From the NCBI RefSeq assembly GCF_000421765.1, contig NZ_ATXQ01000003.1, positions 248,001 to 312,000 on the forward strand: a stretch of 64,000 bases of DNA, given 5' to 3'. The stretch comes from Denitrificimonas caeni DSM 24390. Lineage in GTDB: Bacteria > Pseudomonadota > Gammaproteobacteria > Pseudomonadales > Pseudomonadaceae. The translations under genes and the position numbers were made by a program. Below are positions 58,594 to 64,000 of the stretch, one piece after another (positions within the stretch are counted from its first letter, which is position 1; every line of letters begins with the position of its first letter). The notes under the pieces were generated by a model. The model made no database searches and had not been told where the DNA came from. It was given only the letters and a program-made list of their open reading frames with translations.

Positions 58594-59643
58594 TTACTCG
58601 CGCTCAAAACGCGCCTCATAGGCTTCAACAAAAGCATTATGCAAGATCGAGACAAATGCTTGCCAAACACTAATATTTTTCTGATCGAGACTGCCACGAA
58701 TATCAATTTGTGAGGCGATACGGTCTTTCGGTTGATTACGGAAAACCTGCCCTAAACCGCCAACAATCGCTTGCCAAGCGGCACTAAAAACACCTTTTTC
58801 AAGGTCTTTTTTCAAATCAAAGATGACCACATTATTCAGAATAGGCTTAGCATAACCGCTGAGCTGGCCATCTTTAGCCTCAAGTTCCATAACGAAATCA
58901 CCAGTACCTGATTCAAAATTAAAGTAACCATAGGCTTCAGTGAGATCATTGATGTGCTGCAGTCCAATCCCAGTAATTTTTAAACTCATCGAAAAATTAC
59001 GAAAATCACCCAAAGGATCAAGCTTACCTTGCAGACTGGTTTGGGCATTTTCAAACAGTAGCCCTTCAAGTTTAAAGTCTGCTGGCACCGCATCTTGGCT
59101 ACGGTCAGCATTGCTAAGGTTAGTAAACGCCCCGTTTAACTCGGTTAACAACAAATGCACATTGGGCTTAGATTTAAAATTATGAAAATGTAAAGTGCCG
59201 TTCTCAACCCCTAAACGATCAATCTGCATAGGCACTAACTGCTGCAAAGTATCACGCCAGTCCGTACCTGCACCCGACTGTGAATCTTTGCCATCGCCAT
59301 CAACAAAGTGTAATTCGGGATGAATAAATTCGACTTCGGCAACCACCCGACCGCTTAACAAAGCGCGCCAACTGACCGATAGATCAATATCGTCCGCTTC
59401 AAAAAAAGGCACTGGCACAGCCTCACTGATTTTGACGATTTCCATCCCGCGAATCACATAAGCACCACGAAATAATGCGATATCAACGTCAGCGATACGC
59501 CCCTGGTAGTCACCCATCTCGGCGAGCTGTTGATTAAGATAATTTTTGACCAGTCCAGGCAGCGCGACACGCAAGGCGATCAATGCAATCGCCACGATAA
59601 CGAGAATAATAGTGACACGCTTGAAAGAGTATTTTTTTGTCAT
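58594..59643 (-). CDS. DUF748 / AsmA-like envelope protein
   Basis: A 349-residue protein with one N-terminal membrane anchor (about 9-27) and a periplasmic region rich in beta strands. VEFIHPELHFVDGDG, RLGVENGTLHFHN and DQKNISVWQAFVSILHNAF are characteristic of the DUF748/AsmA-like family, which is linked to lipid or outer-membrane homeostasis. It starts the minus-strand run with the two pseudouridine synthases but has no obvious link to them. Confidence 0.8.
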   Translation of the reverse strand: MTKKYSFKRVTIILVIVAIALIALRVALPGLVKNYLNQQLAEMGDYQGRIADVDIALFRGAYVIRGMEIVKISEAVPVPFFEADDIDLSVSWRALLSGRVVAEVEFIHPELHFVDGDGKDSQSGAGTDWRDTLQQLVPMQIDRLGVENGTLHFHNFKSKPNVHLLLTELNGAFTNLSNADRSQDAVPADFKLEGLLFENAQTSLQGKLDPLGDFRNFSMSLKITGIGLQHINDLTEAYGYFNFESGTGDFVMELEAKDGQLSGYAKPILNNVVIFDLKKDLEKGVFSAAWQAIVGGLGQVFRNQPKDRIASQIDIRGSLDQKNISVWQAFVSILHNAFVEAYEARFERE

Positions 59644-59717
59644 GCTCGTTCGACCCTCTGTGCAAGCGCTTGCGTTAATTCAGGAAAGCACGTCTTAGTT
59701 GCAGAAAGTATCACTGA

Positions 59718-59756
59718 TGGATTTGCGCATCGCGATCAATGCCATGCGCAAATCCA
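59718..59756. repeat. Perfect 13-bp inverted repeat (hairpin)
   Basis: TGGATTTGCGCAT (59718-59730) and ATGCGCAAATCCA (59744-59756) can form a 13-bp perfect stem with a 13-nt loop, between the EncFtn stop and the DUF748 start. No T-run. It may be a 3' end structure, a REP-like unit or an operator for the DUF748 gene. Confidence 0.6.
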
Positions 59757-59773
59757 ATATCAGATAGCCACGT

Positions 59774-59800
59774 TTGATAAGCCCAACAATTGGTTATCAA
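59774..59800. repeat. Second hairpin after the EncFtn gene
   Basis: TTGATAA (59774-59780) and TTATCAA (59794-59800) pair, and the stem extends through CCAA/TTGG with a 2-nt bulge. It begins about 20 bp after the EncFtn stop, so it may protect or end that mRNA, though it lacks a T-run. Confidence 0.5.
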
Positions 59801-59820
59801 GCCGTAGCAAACGGAAGGTG

Positions 59821-60108
59821 TTATTTATGTGCGATGGTTTTATCGGTGAATAGATAATCTTTGAGTTCTTTATCCAAGACTTTGTCGCGCCTACGAATCC
59901 ACTCAAGCACCATTGCTGCGTGCTCTTTTTCTTCATCGCGATTGTGTACCAGGATTGCTCTTAATTCATCGTCTTTGCAGGCATCGATACGTTGGTTGTA
60001 CCAATCGACAGCCTCAAATTCTTCCATCAGTGATGTAATGGCTCTGTGCATGTCTCGTGTTTCGTCGGAGAGCTCTTCAATGGGCTCATGATAACCTTCA
60101 TTCGACAT
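59821..60108 (-). CDS. Encapsulated-ferritin-type (EncFtn) iron-binding protein
   Basis: A 95-residue two-helix ferritin-like protein that should bind and oxidise Fe2+. By my recall of Rhodospirillum rubrum EncFtn, its iron residues Glu32, Glu62 and His65 and interface Trp38 correspond here to Glu30, Glu60, His63 and Trp36, within MEEFEAVDWYNQR and HNRDEEKEHAAM. EncFtn proteins form ring decamers with the iron site between subunits and are normally packed in encapsulin shells through a C-terminal tail. Here the protein stops at about DYLFTDKTIAHK with no cargo tail, and no encapsulin gene is in the window. A sigma70-like promoter precedes it. Single gene. Confidence 0.9.
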   Translation of the reverse strand: MSNEGYHEPIEELSDETRDMHRAITSLMEEFEAVDWYNQRIDACKDDELRAILVHNRDEEKEHAAMVLEWIRRRDKVLDKELKDYLFTDKTIAHK

Positions 60109-60142
60109 CGTACTTACCCCATAAATGGTGATTGGTATTTAC

Positions 60143-60171
60143 ATAATGCGAGTGCTGCCGTGTATTTTCAA
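60143..60171 (-). promoter_or_regulatory. Probable sigma70 promoter of the EncFtn gene
   Basis: On the minus strand TTGAAA (60166-60171) and CATTAT (60143-60148) are exactly 17 bp apart, 35 bp before the ATG. I saw no Fur-box-like palindrome over it. Confidence 0.6.
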
Positions 60172-60362
60172 GACAATCAACGGTCACTCATAACAAAACG
60201 CTACGATTGATTAGGCGCCGTGCCAAGGGATAGGTTCAGAAACGCGCTCAAGAAGAAAGTGCTCAGGCGGCCTGCTCCATAACTGCGGTAATCTTTTAGC
60301 CACTGCATAAAAATGCTGCAGAATAATATAAACCCAATCAGCAGTGACGTTAAAAAGCATTT

Positions 60363-61136
60363 TTATTTGATATTTTGCATCGACCGACATGCTGGATATG
60401 CTGAGCAGCCCCAGAACTGGTTACCTGCATTGTGCCCACGTTTTGCAGTGCGCAACAGCATGGCGCTGCCGCATGACCGACACTTTCTTTCAGCGTTTGG
60501 ATCGTTACGGGTTTGCAGATGCTCAACATGACGGCGATTGGTTGCCCGCGTTTGTGCCAAACGACCCGATTGAATCTGCGCCACGATTTGTTCAACCTCA
60601 GCCACTGAGAGCACGGGCGTACGAAAAGACTTAATGTAAGCAATGTAACCTGCTCCGCGTCTTACATTGGCCGGCATTGCTGTCTTAAACGTACTGTCCC
60701 CTGCAAAAACAATAACTGAATGAATAACCTCCGCCGAAATCTCTAGTAAAGACTCCAGCGTTTTAACGTGTTTATAGTTTTGACGTAATGGGTTTTGAAA
60801 TTTATAAGACTTCTTAAATATTTTCTGAGTCCACTGCGCTTGATGTTCACCACCAAAGATCCAGCCCTTCATATTTTTTGTTTCTACAACAAAGATGCCA
60901 AAGCGCGACACAAAAATATGATCAATCTGCGTCGTACCATCAACTGTTGGCAATGTGGCATTGTGTATCGGCTGATAGATAGCCGAAGGAAGACACAACT
61001 TTGCAGCAAGTTTCACTACGGTTTCGCCAACAATGCCCTTAAACCATCGCGTTTTAAAGACGCTCAGGATCAATGCCGCTGGCAACACCCACCATAATGC
61101 TTGCAAAGCGTTAGTTACGATTGGGGAGTAATCCAT
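60363..61136 (-). CDS. NERD-domain protein with topoisomerase-type zinc ribbon
   Basis: A 257-residue protein. Start 61136 is preferred because AAGGA lies 8 nt upstream; the ATG at 61145 overlaps that site. A membrane segment (about 7-25) precedes a NERD nuclease-related domain (about 35-150), whose restriction-fold residues appear as TQIDHIFVSRFGIFVVETKNMKGW (Asp, then Glu-x-Lys). A C-terminal four-cysteine ribbon CRSCGSAML ... FWGCSAYPACRSM resembles those of topoisomerase I. A nuclease or DNA-binding role is plausible but untested. It stands in an accessory stretch and could be a defence or DNA-maintenance gene. Confidence 0.82.
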   Translation of the reverse strand: MDYSPIVTNALQALWWVLPAALILSVFKTRWFKGIVGETVVKLAAKLCLPSAIYQPIHNATLPTVDGTTQIDHIFVSRFGIFVVETKNMKGWIFGGEHQAQWTQKIFKKSYKFQNPLRQNYKHVKTLESLLEISAEVIHSVIVFAGDSTFKTAMPANVRRGAGYIAYIKSFRTPVLSVAEVEQIVAQIQSGRLAQTRATNRRHVEHLQTRNDPNAERKCRSCGSAMLLRTAKRGHNAGNQFWGCSAYPACRSMQNIK

Positions 61137-61216
61137 TATTGTCATCCTTGATATTTAAATCAGTACGAGCAACTCTTCGACTGCGACACTGCGCGCGTCG
61201 CAAGCTTGGCTCATTT

Positions 61217-61759
61217 TTATTCTTCCAGTTTTTTTGCAGGATAAACCACAACCGTTTTGGCTTCTATCTTTGCGCCTTCAGTAAGCTGGGCTGGGACAAT
61301 TTTATCTTTACCCATCAGATGAAAAACGCTTTCATCACGGGCCAAGAGATGATCCGCGACAATGCGACGATGACAACGCCACCACACTGCCTCCGAGCAC
61401 ATCACGGCGCAGCGCTGCTGGCGGCCTAACTGGATCAGTTGCGCTAAACCGTCGAGAAAGGGCTGCGTCAGCGCGTAATCAGCATAGTTATGAAAACTTT
61501 GATTATTCCAAAAACCATTGAGCACTGGCTCAACCTCTTTGCTCTTACTGCGCAAACCACCCAACTCCTCTATTCGAGCATATTCAATCTTGAACGGCGC
61601 TAAATGACCGGGCAATACATCCTCGTTGTATTGAGGGTTAGTGCGCGATTTTGGAATGGTGCGAATATCCACCACAAGCGTCACCTCAGCCGCCTGCAGT
61701 AACGTAACAAACTCCTCGATGCTGCGGGTGGAATGGCCAATGGTGTAAAAAGGCAACAT
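61217..61759 (-). CDS. DUF488 protein
   Basis: A 180-residue protein of unknown function. Start 61759 has GGAGAG five bases upstream. The family pattern is clear: FYTIGHSTRSIEEFVTLL near 4-21, VVDIRTIPKSRTNPQYN near 29-45, YARIEELGGLRSK near 60, and CAVMCSEAVWWRCHRRIVADHL near 122, quoted in outline, with the conserved C..E....CHR. Some DUF488 relatives look like nucleic-acid or nucleotide enzymes. It is 80 bp upstream of the NERD gene on the same strand. Confidence 0.85.
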   Translation of the reverse strand: MLPFYTIGHSTRSIEEFVTLLQAAEVTLVVDIRTIPKSRTNPQYNEDVLPGHLAPFKIEYARIEELGGLRSKSKEVEPVLNGFWNNQSFHNYADYALTQPFLDGLAQLIQLGRQQRCAVMCSEAVWWRCHRRIVADHLLARDESVFHLMGKDKIVPAQLTEGAKIEAKTVVVYPAKKLEE

Positions 61760-61860
61760 AGTTTCTCTCCTAAGTCCGCCAGCACGCGCGGCATTGCAGT
61801 AAAGGAAAAGTTGCAACGGAAAAAGTATCGACGAGCCTAATCTTGTTACAGGTTTAGTTT

Positions 61861-62658
61861 TTACACGGTGATCGTTCCGCTCAAATACTGAACCGCATTA
61901 CCAGAAATAATCACCCTATCATCCGAAACCAAACAGCTTAGTACGCCACCTCGCTTTGAAGCCTGATATGCAATCAGCTCATTCTTACCCAGCCGTTCAG
62001 CCCAAAGTGGTGCTAGTCCCGTGTGAATTGAGCCCGTTACAGGGTCCTCATCACCACCGTTTGCAGGCCAAAAGTATCTTGAGATGAAGTCATAATGCTT
62101 GGATTCAGACCGGCATGTCACAACAACATCAAGGGGTTTGAGCTGTTGCAAAGACTCGTTATTACGCTGCACAGATAAGACCGCCGACTCAGACTCGTAA
62201 ATAACGAAATAAGCTTGCGCATTACAATACACATCTACCGGTGGGATCGAGAGACCCGCCAGCAAATGCTCTGGGATAATTTCGATTTTCTCTGGCTTGG
62301 TGTTCGGGAAGCTCATCTGAATCTGACCTGATTGGGTTTTCTCAACGCTTAGCTCTCCAACAGCTTGAGCGGAAAACTTAATACGGGTTAACTCAGGATT
62401 CTTATTAAATAAAACAAAAGCAGATGCTAAGGTTGCATGGCCACAAAAATCGATTTCAGTGAGCGGTGAAAACCAGCGAATCAGATATGTTGCTACTTCA
62501 GCTAAAACTAAAAAAGCTGTTTCAGAAAGATTATTTTCCGCCGCTATAGACTGCATTAACGCGTCGGGTAACCATTGTTCGGTGACAATCACTGCTGCTG
62601 GGTTGCCAGCAAAAACAGAATCAGTAAAAGCATCTACTACAGTTATTTCGAGTTCCAT
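61861..62658 (-). CDS. PhzF-family isomerase/epimerase
   Basis: A 265-residue protein with the diaminopimelate-epimerase-like double fold. VVDAFTDSVFAGNPAAVI near 8-25, AENNLSETAFL near 40 with the catalytic-type Glu, TEIDFCGHATLASA near 67-80 and GGDEDPVTGSIHTGLAPLW near 200 define the PhzF family. No phenazine genes are nearby, so a small-molecule isomerase of unknown substrate is the best call. Confidence 0.9.
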   Translation of the reverse strand: MELEITVVDAFTDSVFAGNPAAVIVTEQWLPDALMQSIAAENNLSETAFLVLAEVATYLIRWFSPLTEIDFCGHATLASAFVLFNKNPELTRIKFSAQAVGELSVEKTQSGQIQMSFPNTKPEKIEIIPEHLLAGLSIPPVDVYCNAQAYFVIYESESAVLSVQRNNESLQQLKPLDVVVTCRSESKHYDFISRYFWPANGGDEDPVTGSIHTGLAPLWAERLGKNELIAYQASKRGGVLSCLVSDDRVIISGNAVQYLSGTITV

Positions 62659-62807
62659 TTAACTTATCCTATCTAGTGCTAATGACTTCTAACGATTCAC
62701 TATCCGACCATTGCTGCTCGAGCAAACACCTGCGATTGTGCAGTATCCGAAGCAGCAGATCAGTGAGTAGCCATCGTTATAAACAATTAGAGCCTAGCAA
62801 AATACAG

Positions 62808-63371
62808 TTATTTTTTGCGCGCTAATAGAGTGGCAAACTGCAATTGCGCGCCATTGTGCATCGTACCCACATCTTCGTTGTATTTAATTATTTCCCAGCC
62901 TTGGTAAGCCTCAGACAACTGCCCTGCTTTTAGGGTAAAGGGAAAGCGCATTGGCGAGGGTAGCTCGGCAGTGCTCATCGCACACACAACCAGGTTATAA
63001 CCGCCGGGCAGCGTATGCGCTTGCATATCAGCAAGCACCGCAGCAACACGCGCAGGATCAAGAAACATAAGGGTGACGGTGCAGGCAATAAAACCATACT
63101 CTTCAGTCAGCGCGGCACTGTTGATGTCGTACACCTGTGCCTCAAGGTTGCTAATGCCCTCGGTGCTGACCACTTGTTGCAGCATGGCAATGGCGCTGGG
63201 GTTGTTATCAACCGCGGTGACATTAAAGCCCAGTTGGCTCAGGTATAAGGCGTTTCGTCCATTGGAACAGCCCATATCTAAGGCCTTGCATGGCTCAATA
63301 ATTTTGCAGGCTTCTACCACTTCACTGTGCGCAGGATTTAAGCCGTAACGGCTGTTGAGATCAACTGTCAT
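62808..63371 (-). CDS. tehB: TehB-like SAM-dependent methyltransferase
   Basis: A 187-residue class I methyltransferase related to E. coli TehB, which methylates tellurite and other oxyanions. ATG 63371 is chosen (GAAG eight bases upstream). The SAM motif ALDMGCSNGRNALYLSQLG is near 31-49, followed by VTAVDNNPSAIAML. FIACTVTLMFLDP and PGGYNLVVCAM match TehB closely, and the C-terminus WEIIKYNEDVGTMH and FATLLARKK do as well. tehA is not adjacent. Actual resistance is not implied. Confidence 0.88.
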   Translation of the reverse strand: MTVDLNSRYGLNPAHSEVVEACKIIEPCKALDMGCSNGRNALYLSQLGFNVTAVDNNPSAIAMLQQVVSTEGISNLEAQVYDINSAALTEEYGFIACTVTLMFLDPARVAAVLADMQAHTLPGGYNLVVCAMSTAELPSPMRFPFTLKAGQLSEAYQGWEIIKYNEDVGTMHNGAQLQFATLLARKK

Positions 63372-63547
63372 GGTCATCACTTCGTTTAAAATATGAACTG
63401 CGATTATTGCCGCTTCTGTCGTGCAGTTAAATGATCACAGGTAAGACTTTAAAAACTAAGTACCCTAACGCTCTCACCCGTCATCCTAGTGTGCAAGCAA
63501 CCCTGCTGCCCCTTTAGCTAAGCGACGCAAGGTATTTATGCTCGCTG

Positions 63548-64000
63548 CTACTTAACTTTGTAGAGCCATTCATCAGTTAACAGCTTGTCAGCCACTAATG
63601 CCTTGGCGTTGGCAAGCTCGGCTGGCAAATAGTCGCCTGATTCGGCTTGGTAAGTTTTAGCAAAGTGATTGATAAAGGCTTCGATAATCGCCGCTCGGCT
63701 TAAGCCGGTTTGACTACGCATGGGATCGACCCGTTTCTTCGCGCTGGTGATGCCTTTATCCGATAGCTTTTCTCGGCCAATGCGCAAAACTTGCAGCATT
63801 TTGTCAGCATCAATGTCATACGCCAGAGTGGCATGGTGCACCAGCACTCCTGTGCCAAAACGCTTTTGCGCCGCGCCGCCTATTTTGCCTTGCGCAGAAG
63901 CAATATCGTTTAACGGTTTATAGTGCGCTTGAATACCAACCTCGGCCAATGCGGCCAACACCCAGGCATCTAAAAACTGATAAGACTGCTCAATGCTCAT
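63548..64000 (-). CDS. Lipoate-protein-ligase-type (BPL/LplA) protein, C-terminal part (continues beyond window)
   Basis: 150 residues are in the window. The Met at 64000 is at the edge and probably internal, since relatives are roughly 100 residues longer. RFGTGVLVHHATLAYDIDADKMLQVLRIGREKLSDKG, seen in outline near 68-105, with GKIGGAAQKR before it, matches the catalytic region of biotin/lipoate A/B ligases. It would attach lipoate or octanoate to a carrier lysine, but the family also contains non-canonical members. Confidence 0.75.
   Translation of the reverse strand: MSIEQSYQFLDAWVLAALAEVGIQAHYKPLNDIASAQGKIGGAAQKRFGTGVLVHHATLAYDIDADKMLQVLRIGREKLSDKGITSAKKRVDPMRSQTGLSRAAIIEAFINHFAKTYQAESGDYLPAELANAKALVADKLLTDEWLYKVK

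Noticed and set aside
59821-61136. Encapsulin shell gene near EncFtn
   Set aside because: The adjacent gene is a NERD/zinc-ribbon protein and no HK97-like protein occurs in the window.

Overview
The window is chromosomal DNA of a gammaproteobacterium close to Pseudomonas. The evidence is protein identity by eye and gene neighbourhoods recalled from P. aeruginosa: hemF-aroE, tsaC-dprA-tsaP, def-fmt-rsmB-trkA, carbonic anhydrase/prlC, lgt-thyA, ilvA/rpiA and cysQ-nudE-yrfG. Base composition looks near 50% GC, lower than typical fluorescent pseudomonads, which would fit a reduced, low-GC relative. Genus is inference. I see no tRNA, rRNA, CRISPR array, prophage or complete insertion sequence.

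Layout. 1-3.4 kb: aldehyde dehydrogenase (cut by the window start), a Tat-exported small subunit and a GMC flavoprotein, probably one alcohol/aldehyde oxidation unit. 3.5-9.4 kb: an MFS carrier, then a two-component pair on the minus strand (hybrid kinase with a FixL-like PAS domain; response regulator with an EAL phosphodiesterase domain). 9.6-17.5 kb: acetyltransferase, TSUP exporter, lgt-thyA, a BPSS1780-type membrane protein, adenine deaminase, a three-gene DUF2157/DUF4401/GDYXXLXY membrane module and a DUF2269 protein. 17.5-28.9 kb: housekeeping metabolism (ilvA, rpiA, rlmI, ilvD, mgtE, hemF, aroE) with a WYL regulator and a YjiK-like protein. 28.9-40.6 kb: tsaC, dprA, tsaP, def-fmt-rsmB-trkA, trkH, gamma-carbonic anhydrase, prlC and a YheV zinc-ribbon protein.

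40.7-47.0 kb is a respiration and sulfur-stress block. It holds a di-haem cytochrome c peroxidase behind an FNR/ANR-type box, then a minus-strand cluster that reads as a sulfide/persulfide detoxification unit: BigR-like ArsR repressor with its cysteine pair, DUF2892 membrane protein, persulfide dioxygenase, a rhodanese-like domain fused to sulfide:quinone reductase, and a SulP carrier. A 148-bp foldback MITE at 47.24-47.39 kb supplies the stop codon of the neighbouring MFS gene.

47.4-64 kb is a more accessory mixture: cysQ-nudE, yrfG, a cytochrome b561/YceI pair behind a second candidate ANR box, a tiny hydrophobic peptide gene with a perfect Shine-Dalgarno directly upstream of an ABC exporter, two pseudouridine synthases, a DUF748 protein, an encapsulated-ferritin-type protein without encapsulin or cargo tail, a NERD/zinc-ribbon protein, DUF488, PhzF, TehB and the end of a lipoate-ligase-type gene. 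The least explained items are the small peptide with its ABC exporter, the orphan EncFtn gene and the foldback MITE.
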